Positions 26,101 to 36,740 of a stretch of 64,000 nt of DNA are shown one piece after another. Origin of the DNA: Bettongia penicillata ogilbyi (lineage: Eukaryota; Chordata; Mammalia; Diprotodontia; Potoroidae); contig JAJHZJ010000311.1 in assembly GCA_023548195.1 (NCBI GenBank), positions 4,301,919 to 4,365,918 on the forward strand, read 5' to 3'. The notes beneath the pieces are model-generated. The model made no database searches and was not told the origin of the DNA. It saw only the letters and a program-made list of their open reading frames with translations. Position numbers and translations under genes: made by a program. The first letter of the stretch is position 1, and each line of letters starts with the position of its first letter.

Positions 26101-26847
26101 GGCAGAGCAGGCCAAACTGCCCTCCACCGAGAAGCCAGTCCTGCTTTCAAAGGATATCGAGGCAAAGATGTTGGCTTTGGACCGCGAAGTTCAGTACCTG
26201 CTCAATAAGGCCAAGTTCACCAAGCCTCGGCCTCGGCCTCGGGACCAGAATAAGACCCAGACTGACCCATCACAAGGTCAAAATGACAGTGCCCAGGAGG
26301 AGAAGATCATTCCGCCACTAGGTGAGAGATGCTTGGCCATACCCTGTGGCCCTTCTTGGGGGAAAGGGAGGGGGAGGTATATGACCTCTGCTGGAGCCAC
26401 CTTCCCACTCATTTCTTGCCCTTCCATGTGACACACAGATGATGATGTGGAGCCCATCCTAGAGCCACCTGCTGCTGGGGAGAAGGCGAAGATTCCTGAC
26501 CTAGGTGAGCGGGACAGGGAAACTCATCTTAGAGCTTGCTCCTCCCATCCCCTCCAAGCTGGTGCTGATCTTTTCTCTTCCCACTGTAGGGCTTGATCTA
26601 GGGGATACTGAGCCTTTGGAATTGAGTGGACCAGGGACAGGTAAGCCTTGAGCTAAGAGCTCTCAGGGGGTGGAGGGATAGAAGTCTCTAGGGAAACGTT
26701 GGTAAGGCTGATCTCTATCAGGAAGAGACAGTGTCCTTCTGCTCCTGCCTCATTCACTCTTTTCTTCCCTCCATAGATTCAGAGCAGAAGGAGCAGCCAC
26801 CACCACCACCAAGGACGCAGGAGACCCGGTCAAATGATGAGCTATAG
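11157..26847 (+). CDS. HYOU1: HYOU1 (ORP150/GRP170), ER-lumen large HSP70-family chaperone, complete
   Basis: Nucleotide-exchange factor for BiP and holdase chaperone of the ER lumen, induced by ER stress and hypoxia. Coding exons: 11157-11238, 11365-11458, 11640-11718, 11922-12076, 12275-12351, 12552-12733, 12958-13073, 13197-13389, 13644-13778, 13937-14019, 14168-14300, 14928-15112, 15775-15913, 16168-16228, 16373-16452, 21705-21890, 21992-22164, 22268-22355, 22479-22601, 22799-22932, 23206-23290, 26081-26321, 26439-26504, 26590-26640, 26777-26847. All junctions are GT-AG and phases agree, giving 1003 residues (human 999). Residues 1-27 are a signal peptide; the HSP70-type ATPase follows, with VDLGSES near 35-41, MGAGS near 230 and VGGATRVP near 380. 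A Glu-rich acidic loop spans about 570-690. The protein ends in the ER-retention signal NDEL. The ATG at 11157 is used; the in-frame GTG upstream is not a start. A Trp found in human just before A-W-K reads Gly here, at a duplicated splice donor (exon 22). Confidence 0.97.
14345..14480 (+). repeat. L2-type 3' end in HYOU1 intron 12
   Basis: 'gtatttattaaatacctact' and 'atgtgctaggcagtgtgata' then 'atgctggggaatacaaggac' match the ancient 'tttattgagcacctactatgtgcc' L2-type end seen in other copies here (for example 59670 onward). Confidence 0.65.
15550..15660 (+). repeat. CR1/L3 fragment in HYOU1 intron 13
   Basis: 'aaagttgaaaggggccctgt' followed by 'aggtctctaatctagcctct' resembles the CR1/L3 3' region seen better preserved at 18235-18860. 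Confidence 0.4.
18235..18860 (+). repeat. CR1/L3 LINE fragment
   Basis: Shows successive CR1/L3 landmarks: 'agcatctcagagacaggcaa', 'ctaacctctatatgaacaag', 'cctttgctcctaattcttcc' and 'cacctcttctccagccgaag'. Long for such an old family. Confidence 0.65.
20010..21200 (-). repeat. L1 3'-region fragment, antisense, about 1.2 kb
   Basis: Reads antisense to the marsupial L1 3' segment, with landmarks 'ctcctgattctgctcctttc', 'ctttgggataaagtcccaga' and 'gaatgacttgtattcttgta'. It extends the fragment seen at 3610-4494. Confidence 0.8.
23272..23327 (+). repeat. 28-bp tandem duplication across the HYOU1 exon 22 donor
   Basis: Unit 1 is 23272-23299 and unit 2 is 23300-23327. They differ at a single base: G at 23291 (first base of the intron, GT) versus A at 23319 (AT). 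Unit 1 covers the last 19 exon bases and the first 9 intron bases, so only unit 1 has a usable donor. Confidence 0.9.
24675..24750. repeat. (TG)n/(CA)n/(TA)n microsatellite
   Basis: Short runs of gtgtgtgtgtgt, then acacacacat and tatatacatg steps inside HYOU1 intron 22. Confidence 0.8.
24800..25060 (+). repeat. CR1/L3 fragment
   Basis: 'cacagaatctcaaggctgga', 'agggatcttagaagtctggg' and 'aactgctcctggttcttcag' match CR1/L3 landmarks also seen at 18235-18860. Confidence 0.6.
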
Positions 26848-27196
26848 CTGTCCCCTCCCCTATCATTCCCTTCCTCTCAACCACCTCTATTTATTGTCCA
26901 TTGAGGGGAAGGGAGTGGGTCTTCCCCCAGGGATTCCTGAGGAGGGAGAATGAAGAAGCAGCCCCCAGCTCCCTTTTTCTTCTGGTGGAGGACATTAGGG
27001 GTTAAATTGGAACTGCCACCTCTTTCCCAGGCCCTGACAACACAACATCTTGAATGTTTCAAAATTACCCCAAGTTGTCTTGGATACTCTGGGAGGTGGA
27101 CAGGGACTAGCATGTGAACAGGCAGCTGATGGGCCAGGTACAAGGGCAAGGGCACACTAGGAAGGGGAGGGACTCCTGTTTGTTTGTACCCTTGAA

Positions 27197-27202
27197 AATA
27201 AA
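27197..27202 (+). terminator. Proximal poly(A) signal of HYOU1
   Basis: AATAAA about 350 bases after the stop codon, followed by GT-rich sequence (tctgcctgtgggagaggtga). Possible short 3' end. Confidence 0.5.
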
Positions 27203-28400
27203 GGTCTGCCTGTGGGAGAGGTGAAGAATACTGGAAGGGCTCCAGGGGAGATGAGGGACTGCTGGCCTGGGGGTGTCCGATCTTCCCCTCTGGATCTCCC
27301 CACCTTCCCTATTCCCCACTCTCTCCAAATCTCCATGGCCACTAAACAAAATGCTGTCCCATGTGCACTTACTTGGTGGGAGGGGAGGGAGGGAGACTAA
27401 AGGAGCCAGTGTCCTCTTGGTCACTAAGTTGAGTATCTGGCTTCCCACCCATACCCTCTTTCTCCTTCCTCTCCCCTTCCACCCCTCCATGTTTTTTCCC
27501 CTAAAAGAACCAGCCCAGTTGCATTTGCTCCCAGGTGTTACTATCAGGGCTCTGCTCTCCCACCCTTGGCCTCACTTTATATTGTGGCAGGGGGTTAGGA
27601 GCTGAGGAGGCATAAATTGACCCATATACAACTAGGACATCCCCCATAGCTGAAGCAGGGAAGCAAGGATGGGTGAGTTAGAAATCCAGAAGTTCTGTTT
27701 TGAAGAAGTTAGGTGGACTGAGCTCATTCACTGTGAGATAGGTAGGAAAACTGACTTTGGGTTGGGGGTGGGTGACAGGAGCGATACTAAGGAGGATTGG
27801 TATGGGGTGAAAGGTCAGAGCAGGCACTGTTGTCATCCTTTTGGTTCTGTTCCCCATATGCCCTAATTATTTGATCTCCCCTTCTGCCACTGTCTCCCAG
27901 GCACAGCCTCCCCCTGGGCAGACCAAAATGTGCTTTCTACTGTGGGTCCCAGCCCCCCTGGGTGTGGGGGAAGACCATGGCGAGACTGCCAAATGCCTTT
28001 TGGTTCCTCCAGGATGCCAGGAAAGCTAGAAGTTGGAAGAAGGTGGTAGGTGTTAACTCAGTTCCTGAAGGGGTGAAAGTTTTTTAGCATCTGCTGTAGA
28101 TCCAGGAGTGGGATCCCTTCCCTATGGGTGAGCTTTGCCTTCAGGGGCCCAACTCCAGGGCTCTACACCAGGGGCTAAGAAATATTACTCCAGCTGTAGG
28201 GAAGCCACATTGTGTCTGTGTCTCCATTTTTTTCTTTTCTTTTTTTTCTTTTTTGCCACATTGGCAGAAACAGGGACCTCTAGTGGTCTTGCCTTCCCTC
28301 CCCTCCTATGCATTTGGGTTCTTTGACTAGGAGTTGAGGCTGGTTGGACAGTTTTGAGTCAAATTGTACTTTGAGACATTGTTAATTGAGAAATGGTTTC

Positions 28401-28406
28401 AATAAA
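28401..28406 (+). terminator. Distal poly(A) signal of HYOU1
   Basis: AATAAA followed within 25-40 bases by 'cctgtctctaattgtcagtt', a U-rich downstream element. The likely main 3' end. Confidence 0.75.
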
Positions 28407-28689
28407 ATATTCGCTTTTCTACAACCTGTCTCTAATTGTCAGTTTTCTTTCCTTTAAACCTCACTCGCCCTGAAAAATAGGTAAGGGAAAGGACTAAGCC
28501 CTGTAGAAGGGAAGACAGGAATCTAGCATAACTTTGTAGCTTTTGTAGTTGGGAGATTTGTCACTTTCCCCACCAAAGTTGACTCTATTAGAAATATGGT
28601 GTTTAATAACCCTTTTGTTAGAAGAAACTAAATTTTGAGGGGCTTTGAGAAAACAGGTACTTTATGTGTACTTTTGAATGGAGCTTTGA

Positions 28690-29140
28690 ATTGGTAGGCT
28701 AAAGCCATCCTGGAAGGCAATTTGGAGCTTGCATACACTTTAACCCAGGTATACTAACCACCATGAAACCCATACTACAAAGGAAAAGAAGAAATGTGCC
28801 TACATGATGTACAAAATACAGGAGTTCTTTTGTGGTAGCCAAAAATTTGAAAATAAATGGGGGGAGGGAAGTGTCATCTTGGGAATGACTAAAGAAGTTG
28901 TGCAGGGATATAATGGGATATTATTCTGTCATAAGATATAATAAAATGGACAGTCTCTGATTGATAAGAGGGATGTGAGCTGAGCCATACACTAATAACA
29001 CGAACACCACGTGGAAAGACTGAAACCTCTGATCACTGAAGGGTGAAGCATAAGTCCAAAAGAAAGAAGTCAAGAAGAAGGCCTCTCACCTGCCTGAGAG
29101 ATGAATTGAAAATGAAGAGAAGACATTTTGTGCTTGGCTA
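28690..29140 (+). repeat. L1 3'-segment, sense
   Basis: 'atgggatattattctgtcat' and 'gtggtagccaaaaatttgaa' belong to the same marsupial L1 3' text seen at 6340-6560, in sense orientation. Confidence 0.6.
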
Positions 29141-29689
29141 ACGTGGGACTATGAAGCTATATTTTGAGGGCCTTATTTTTCATGGTGTTTTTATTTTTGA
29201 CTGGATGGGGTTGGGAGGAGTAGTGGGAAGGTTATTAGTAAGAGAAAAAGTAGGCATAAGCCCTTTTGTACCAAGACAAAACATGGAGGAGAGAAGGGAA
29301 AAGAGGAACATGAAAGGTCTTCCCACCTTCTTAAAGGCATGGTGTGGGAACAGTAGCAGTTGTGTTGAAAGGAGGGGAGAATCCCTGGTACTTTTTCATT
29401 CTCATTGTTTCCCCTCTTCCACCCTTAGTTCAGGCCCATCACTAACTCCTCTGGGTCATTGTTGCCGCTTTCTATGGGTCAATAAGAATTAAGAACCTGT
29501 GTTGGACATATAAAGACCAAGTTAAAAAAAAAAAATGGCTTTCTTTCAAGTTTACCTCAACCTTGTCTCCCTTACTCTAATTTGTTTTGACTCAGAAGCA
29601 CCTACTATGTACCAGCCTTGAGGAAATACGAAAAAAGAACAATCCCTGCCTTTGAGGAGCTCACCTCACACTGAAGGAGAAGGTCAACA
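29141..29689. other. Intergenic, no gene seen
   Basis: No recognisable gene. The 113-codon ORF at 29151-29492 follows an L1 remnant and has no known domain. An L2-type end may lie at 29590-29680 ('agcacctactatgtaccagc'). Confidence 0.45.
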
Positions 29690-30135
29690 AACCCCAGAGT
29701 CCTCTATCAGCAAATACTAAAGAAAAGAAAAAACAGCCAAAGTCAATGAGTGTTCAGTACTCACTGATGGAATGATGGGACCTGGACCCTGAATTTTCCC
29801 ATACATTTCTGCAGCCCAGATCACTGGCTATTTTTCTGAATCATCTGGCCCAGTCCACTTAGATACTCAATAGTCCTTTCACAGTGGCTCTTAATCCACC
29901 CCAGACCACTTAACTCCTTTAACCTGGGCCATCCCAGACTATTTACCACTCCTTAATCCCATCTAGATCTCACTGTCTTTTTTTGTATATAAATATCAAT
30001 CTCATCCCATCAAAGGCTCAGATTCATTAGGAATCTAGCCTGAACTATTGGCTGCAATAAACCCTGCTACTTTGAAAGAAGGCTTAAGTGCTTGAATTCT
30101 TTCCAGGTAGACACACACCTTGTACCCTTACAAAC
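29690..30135 (+). mobile_element. Probable solo LTR of an old endogenous retrovirus
   Basis: The order of signals fits a retroviral LTR: a TATA-like box (29986-29995), AATAAA about 70 bases later (30056-30061) and a 3' U5-like stretch ending in CA near 30130. No gag, pol or env sequence lies beside it, so it would be a solo LTR. Left boundary and family are uncertain. Confidence 0.5.
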
Positions 30136-30139
30136 CCTA

Positions 30140-30473
30140 AACCATATCAGTCATTATGTGCCAGGCACTGTGCTGAGGATACGATGAAAGGCAAAAATAC
30201 TGATCCTGGCCTTGAGGAGCTCTCCTTATAATAAGGGAGATGACATGTAAATAATTATGTATATACAAGACTTACAGAGTACATAGAAGGTAATTTCAGA
30301 GTATAGGACACTGGGGCAAGGGCTGGGAATGGGCTTGGGAAGGGTCTGTAGAATATAGAATTTGAACTGAGTCTTGAAGGAAGTCAGGGATACTATGATG
30401 TGGAGGTGAGAGCAGAATTTTTCAAAAATGGGAACAGGGCAAAATCTGGAAGAGTGTCATATAAGAGTGTGGG
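30140..30473 (+). repeat. L2/L3-like old LINE fragment, left half split by the HAL1 element
   Basis: Begins with 'attatgtgccaggcactgtg', continues 'cttgaggagctctccttata' and runs in the same order as the copy at 59660-60200. It stops at 30473 where the HAL1 begins; its continuation resumes at 33061. Confidence 0.65.
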
Positions 30474-33060
30474 GGGTGGGGCAGAGCCAAGATGACTGAG
30501 TAACAGTGCACACTTTCTAGAGTGCTGCCCTCAAGCCCAGACAAATACCTGTAAAAAATGGCTCTAAACAAATTGTGGAGCTGCAGAACCTACAGAATGA
30601 TGGAGTGAAGCAAATCTCCAGCTCATGACAGACTATGCCATGTAGGGGGCAGGGCACAGTCCATCGTAGGCCATGCTAGGACAGACAGGACCTGAGCAGG
30701 TCTTGGAAAGACTGAATCTCTAGCACCTGTGGCAGTTTGCAGACTTCAGGACCTCAAAACGCTGAGGACAAATTGGAAGGGCAGTGGAAAAATCCTATGG
30801 AACCAGTGTGGGAGAGAAGAGTGGTCCAGCTCCAGGGTGGCAGAGGGGGAAGGAGGCAGAGGAACCCACAGCAGCAGGGCGGGCAGCTGCAGCTACTGTT
30901 TCTGAAGCTCCAGGCCCACAGATTGTGGGGGAACAAGCAGCTGACAGTACACTCCCCCACCCCCACCTGACAAAGAGATCAAAAGTCAAGTAAATGGTTG
31001 GGGAAACGAGCAAAAACCAGAAAAAGGAAGAGATTATAGAATCTTACTTTGGTGACAAGGAAGACCAAAGCATGCAAACAGAAGACAACAAAGTCAAAGC
31101 TTCTTCATCCAAAACCTCCAAGAAAAATATGAATGGGTCTCAGGCCATGGAAGAGCTCAAAAAGGATTCTGAAAATCAAGTAAGAGAAGTAGAGGAAAAA
31201 TTGGGAAGAAAAATGAGAGTGATGCAAGAAAATCATGAAAAATGAGTCAACTGCTTGCTAAAGAAGACCCAAAAAAATGCTGAAGAAAATAACACTTTAA
31301 AAAATAGACTAACCCAAATGGCAAAAGAGATCCAAAAAGCCAATGAGGAGAAGAATGCCCCAAAAAGCAGAACTGGCCAGATGGAAAAGGAGATCCAAAA
31401 GCTCATTGAAGAAAATAAGTCCTTAAAGATTAGAATGGAGCAGATGGAAGCTAATGACTTTATGAAAAATCAAAAAATTATAAAACAAAACCAAAGGAAT
31501 GAAAAAATAGCAGACAATGTGAAATATCTCACTGGAAAAACAACTGACCTGGAAAATAGATCCAGGAGATACAATTTAAAAATTATGGGACTACCTGAAA
31601 GCCTTGATCAAAAAAAGAGCCTACACATCATCTTTCATGAAATTATCAAGGAAAACTGCCTGACATCCTAGAACCAGAGGGTAAAATAAATATTGAAGGA
31701 ATCCACAAATCACCTCCTAAATGAGATCTGAAAAGGAAAACTCCTAGGAATATTGTAGCCAAATTCCAGAGTTCCCAGGTCAAGGAGAAAATATTTCAAG
31801 CAGCCAGAAAGAAACAATTCAAGTATTGTGGAAATACAATCAGGATAACACAAGATTTAGCAGCTTATACATTAAGGAATCAAAGGGCTTGGAATATGAT
31901 ATTTTAGAAATCAAAGGAGCTAGGATTGAAATGAAGAATCACCTACCCAGCAAAATTGAGTATAATACTTTAGGGGAAAAATGGTCATTCAATGAAATAG
32001 AGGACTTTCAAGCATTCTTGATGAAAAAACCAGAGCTGAATAGAAAATCTGACTTATAAACACAAGAATCAAGAGAAGCATGAAAAGGTAAACAGGAAAG
32101 TGAAATCACAAGGGACTTACTAAAGTTGAACTGTTTGCATTGCTACATGGAAAGATAATATTTGTAACTCTTGAGACTTTTCTCAGTATTTGGGTAGTTG
32201 GAGGAATTATATACATATAAACAGAGGACACGGGGTGAGTTGAATAGGAAGGGATGACATCTAAAAAATAAAATTAAGAGGTGAGAGAGGAAATATTGGG
32301 AAGAAAAAGGGAGAAATGGAAAGGGGCAAATTATCTCTCATAACAGAGGCAAGAAAAAGCTTTTTCAATGGAGGGGAAAAGTGGGAAGGTGAGAGGGGAA
32401 AAGTGAAGCTTACTCTCATCACATTTGGCTCACATTTGGCTAACCTGCACAACTCAATTTAGTGTGAAAATCTATCTTATGCTACAGGAAAGTAGGGGAA
32501 AACAGGATAAGTGAGGTGTGAAGGGGAATGATAGAAGGGAGGACAAATGGGAGGAGGGGGTAATTAGAAGTAAACATGTTTGGGGAAGGACAAGGTCAAA
32601 AGAGAGAATAGAATTAATGGGGGGCAGGAAAGGATGGAGGGAAATATAGTTAATATTACACAACATGACTATTATGGAAGTTGTTTGCAAAACTACACAT
32701 ATGTAACCTATACTGAATTGCTTGCCTTCTCAATGGGGATTGGTGGTAGGGAGGAATGGAGAGAAGTTGGAATTCAAAATTTTAAAAAACAAATGTTAAA
32801 AATTGTTTTTGCATGCAACTGAGAAATAAGAAATACAGGTAATGGGGTATAGAAATCTGTCTTGCCCTACAAGGAAACAGAGGAGATGGGGATAAGGGAA
32901 GGGAGAAGTGTAATAGAAGGGAGGGCTCATTGAGGGAAGAGGTAATCAGAATGTAAGGTGTCGGGGTGGGGGAGGAGAGAGATGGGGAGAAAATTTGGAA
33001 CTCAAAATCTTGTGGAAATGAATGTTGAAAATTAAAAATAAATAAATTAAAAAGGAAAAA
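30474..33060 (+). mobile_element. HAL1-type half-LINE (L1 ORF1 only), near full length, inactivated
   Basis: Starts with an L1-like 5' end ('ggcagagccaagatgactga') and runs about 2.6 kb to an A-rich tail at 33035-33065. ORF1 starts at 30994. It is broken by one in-frame TGA at 31243-31245, resumes in the same frame at 31246-31671, then needs a frame change for 31826-32059. The protein shows a long Lys/Glu coiled coil and then the L1 ORF1p motif ENRSRRYNLKIMGLPE. There is no ORF2 (reverse transcriptase/endonuclease) before the tail, which is the HAL1 plan. The 3' end is present twice in tandem (about 32466-32830 and 32835-33055). Confidence 0.7.
30994..32059 (+). pseudogene. L1/HAL1 ORF1 remnant (RNA-binding chaperone-like protein), broken
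   Basis: Three open blocks: 30994-31245, 31255-31671 (same frame, separated by a single TGA) and 31826-32059 (shifted frame). The first two carry a heptad-rich coiled coil (for example KRLTQM/KEIQK repeats) leading into ENRSRRYNLKIMGLPE, the start of the L1 ORF1p RNA-binding region. The third block has no motif I can name. Stops and the frame change show that it is dead. Confidence 0.7.
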
Positions 33061-33660
33061 AAAAGAATAGGAAGTGGGCCAGTGAATTTGGATCATAGAA
33101 TTTGTGGATGGAAGGAATAAAGAAGAGAACTGAAAAGGCAGAAAGGGGCCAGCTGGTGAAGGGCCTTAATAGTTAAATAGAGAATTGTATATTTGGTCCT
33201 GGAGGTAATAGGAAAGCACTGGCATGTATTGAGTAGTGAAGTGAGATGGTCAGACTTATGCTTTAGGAAAATCACTTTGGTAGTTGAGTAAAGAATGAAC
33301 TGGATTGGGGAGAAGCTTCCAGGAAGCCAATTAAGGAGGCCATTAAAGATATCTGGGCAAGAGGTGATAAAGAGGCAAACTAGGGTGGTGTATGTGTGAT
33401 TGGAGACAAGGGCATGTAGGAGATGCTGTGAAATGATAAGATTTGGTAGCAGGTTGGGTATAAGAATGAGACAGAGTGAGGAGTCAAGGATGACATAGAG
33501 ATCTTGAGTCTAGGTGACTGGGATGATGGTGGTGTCCTGGACAATTTAAAAAGAAAAAAAGTTTGGAAGAAGAGAGGATTTGGGTGAGTTCTGTCTCGGA
33601 CATGTTGAGTTTGAGATTCCTTATAAGACCTTAAGTTCAAGATATCTAAAGGCAATTTTG
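33061..33660 (+). repeat. L2/L3-like old LINE fragment, right half
   Basis: Continues the element interrupted at 30473. Landmarks 'ctggtgaagggccttaatag', 'agtgagatggtcagacttat' and 'aaaatcactttggtagttga' recur in the same order around 60060-60200 and, in part, at 17100-17275. Confidence 0.6.
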
Positions 33661-34370
33661 CCAAATGTATCACTGGTTTAAATATAAACTTATTTATAAA
33701 ACTCCATGGAAGAAGATGGCAGAAGATTGTGAGCTAATGTGGCTGGTGTTTGTTTTGGTCTTTTTTTTTTTTTATAAACTGATTAAAAGAAAATGAAAGA
33801 AAAAACAGTCATAGGAATGAAAGAAAAAAAACCAGTTACAGTCATAGGAAATAATATCCAACTGAGATTATCCCAAGAATATTTATAGATGAAACTAAGA
33901 GGAAAACAAACAAACAGAAAGTGGAAGAGGCTTGCCACCATTTATGCAATGGAATATTATCTGTGATGTTGAAATCACCACTTTTGTACTTGTAACCTGA
34001 TATTATTTTTAAGAAGATGAAATTAGAGTCAGCAATAGGACTAGACCATATGCACCTGGAAGAGATCCATGTTGGAACCAATGCAATTTTGGAAGCAATG
34101 AAATATCTGTCCTCAAGATATTTTGGAGAAAATACCAAACAACTGGAAGAATCTCCTAGACTCATCTTTCTCTACAAAGTCGCTTCTCTTCTGAGCTCCC
34201 TAATTACTGCGGAGGGCATCACCACCCTTCTAGCCACCCAAGTTCACAACCTTGGCATCATCCTCTACTCATTCTTCTCACCCCACATATCCAATCAGTT
34301 CTGAAACCTTTTCATTCCTATTTCTACATCTCTTGTATATCTCCCTCCTCCATACTCACACAACCATCAC
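33661..34370. other. Intergenic, no gene seen
   Basis: A-rich sequence with a short T-run at 33762-33773. No gene or clear repeat assigned; 33920-34010 hints at old L1 sequence. Confidence 0.4.
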
Positions 34371-34379
34371 CCTAGGGGC

Positions 34380-34562
34380 CATCTTCCATTGTTCTGATGT
34401 ATATCTTGCCACTGGACACAGATGGTTCTGGAGGAGAAAGTGAGGCTGCTGACCTTGCACAGATAACTCTCCCTTACTTAAATCCAGTTCACTTGCAAGG
34501 CATGGCATCACTTCCCTAATGTCATGGTCCTCTGAGAATGAAGGACAAACAATAACTCTCAC
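34380..34562 (+). repeat. Second marsupial SINE family
   Basis: 'gaggagaaagtgaggctgct', 'ccttacttaaatccagttca', 'catggcatcacttccctaat' and 'gaatgaaggacaaacaataa'. Copies of the same element occur at 37680-37935 (+), 43527-43745 (-) and 44150-44350 (-). Confidence 0.75.
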
Positions 34563-34569
34563 CTTAGAT

Positions 34570-35090
34570 AGGCTGAATTACCTCTGGCCCAAAGCATTAC
34601 AACAACCCCCTCTTTGTTCTCCCTACCCCAAGTCTCTACTCTCTGCACATTTGCCCAAAGTGATTTTCCCGAAGCCTACATCTGACCTATTATCTTTATG
34701 ATCAGATATAACTCCTCTGGTCTTTATCTTCACGACCTGACCGCCTTCTTCCTACCGTTCAGTCTTCTTCCACATTACTTTTCTCTTCAGGAGCCCTGCT
34801 TCCTGACACTCCATTCAGCCTGGTGCATTCTCTTTCTTTACCTCTTCCTCTTGGAATCCATGATTTCCTTCAAAACTCAGCTCAAGTACCACCTTCTTCA
34901 ACTTGGAGCCTTTCCTAGTTCTCCCAAGGGCTAGTGTCCTCCCTCCCCAAACCACCTTGTATTCATTTTGTACATACTATATCTAAGTTTATTTATGCAC
35001 ATTTTGGTTCTCCTGTTTAAATATAAGCTACTTGAGGGCAGGAGCTCTTTCAATTCTGTCTTTGTATCTCCAGTACTTTGTATAGTCCCT
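34570..35090 (-). repeat. L2 LINE 3' region, antisense
   Basis: 'caaaactcagctcaagtacc', 'aagctacttgagggcaggag' and 'tttgtatctccagtactttg' are the L2 3' region read antisense. Similar stretches lie at 40560-40820 and 61500-61990. Confidence 0.7.
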
Positions 35091-35290
35091 GGCAGCAAGG
35101 TGGCCCAGTGGATAGAAGTCAGAAAGACCTGACTTCAAGTTTGATCTCAGACGTTTAATAACTGTGTGATCCTGAGCAAGGTTAAGTTTTCTCATTTGGA
35201 AAATGGGTACAGTGATAGCATCCACCTCTCTTAGGGTTGTTGGGAAGGTCCAGTGAGATAGCATAAGTCAACCTTAAACCTATATGTAAA
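35090..35290 (+). repeat. Marsupial CORE-SINE
   Basis: 'ggcagcaaggtggcccagtg', 'gaaagacctgacttcaagtt' and 'ataactgtgtgatcctgagc' with 'catttggaaaatgggtacag'. Inserted next to the antisense L2. Confidence 0.75.
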
Positions 35291-36339
35291 TGCCACCTAT
35301 TATTATTAGGCATAATAATAAATAATAAAACAAAGGCTTATTGACTGATGGACAATATTATTACCAAATGTGAGAGACAGAAAAAAGTTAAGTTTCCACA
35401 GAAGTTATTACTAGTTGATGAAGTCATTGGGAATAAGTCGGATAATAAGAAGGCTAGCAGATTGCAGGTGGACTCCACCAATCAGGAGACAGACAGCAGC
35501 CTTCAGAAAACCCCAGAATCAGGATAGAGTCGAAGTGACCTGAAATGGTTCAGAAATATGACCAAGAATAACCGGAAGAAAATTTTTCTTCTTTGCGCTT
35601 GCTTAATAAGCTACTTGCATATTAACTTCTCTGCCCAGGGGGGAGAGAAAGCACAAAATTAGGCACATTTCATGTGTTAGAGAAAAGAGGGAAAACATAT
35701 AAAGGAGGTATGTAATGGGTGTGTAAAGAAGGTGGTGACCTAAAGGGGAACAGACCAATCCATCCCCTGATGGGAAGATTTGTTTTGAATTAATTGTAAA
35801 AGTTCATCTCACTTCTGAACTCAGTGCTCCCTCCTCCTGAAAAGAGGATGGGGGCCTGCTTTGGCCAAAGTATTCAATTCCTCCAAACACTGCTGTGACA
35901 AATTTTCCTTGATACCTAATTACTGTCAAGCGTTATCTCTAACAAAAAAAAAAATGTAATAAAGGCTAACAGTAAAATACTTATCTATGTCAACGTTTTC
36001 ATCTTTCTTTATACTAGTGCTCTAGGTACACCTCAAGGACATCCATATTGAAATTCTGAAAAAGAAATGCTTGATTTTTTAAAACAAATCACATATTCAG
36101 TTGTGTTATTAATTAAGAGATCTAGAGAATGCAAGATCCTGCTGTTTTATATGGTCCACTATTACACAGGATATATGCAAAGGGGAAAGGGAAGGGGAAC
36201 GAACATTTATTGAAATAGTGTGTACTATGTGCCAATCATTGTGCTAAGTGGTCTAGCAAATATTACCTCATTCATGATAAACATGTGAAGTAAGTGCTGC
36301 TATTATCCCCAGCTGAGAGAAATGAGTCATATATCTAAT
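35291..36339. other. Intergenic, no gene seen
   Basis: No coding exon seen. An L2-type end lies at about 36205-36300 ('tgtgtactatgtgccaatca'). The rest is unassigned. Confidence 0.4.
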
Positions 36340-36344
36340 GGGGA

Positions 36345-36740
36345 ATGTACATATTTTATTCTTACACCTATTGGTTGTTTATATCTCTCTTGGATACCAA
36401 ATCCTTATTAGAGAAACTTGACACAAAGATTTTTTCCCATTTGACCACTTCCCTTCTTATCTTAGTTGCCTTAAAAATAACTGTGCAGGAGCCTTTTCAG
36501 TTTCAAGTAATCCAAGTTATCTGTTTTATCTTTTGTAATTGCTTCTCTTCCATTTGGTTAAGAATACATATATTAGCTATAGCTTCAGAAGATGCATGAT
36601 CTGTTTCTCTTCTAATTTATTTATAGTATGATATTTAATATTAAAGTCATATATCATTTAGAATGTATTGTCATTGTGGCGTAAGATGTTGGTCTAAGTC
36701 TAATTTCTGCAAGACTACTTCCTAGTTTTCAAGTAAGATA
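36345..36740 (-). repeat. L1 fragment, antisense
   Basis: 'ccaaatccttattagagaaa', 'ccttttcagtttcaagtaat' and 'tctaatttctgcaagactac' match L1 sequence in antisense. Confidence 0.55.

Larger units (their letters stand above)
26848..28425 (+). other. HYOU1: HYOU1 3' UTR
   Basis: The sequence after the stop codon at 26845-26847 is uninterrupted to a strong AATAAA at 28401-28406. A 3' UTR of about 1.55 kb is close to the long 3' UTR I recall for human HYOU1. An earlier AATAAA at 27197-27202 could give a short form of about 370 bases. Confidence 0.75.
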
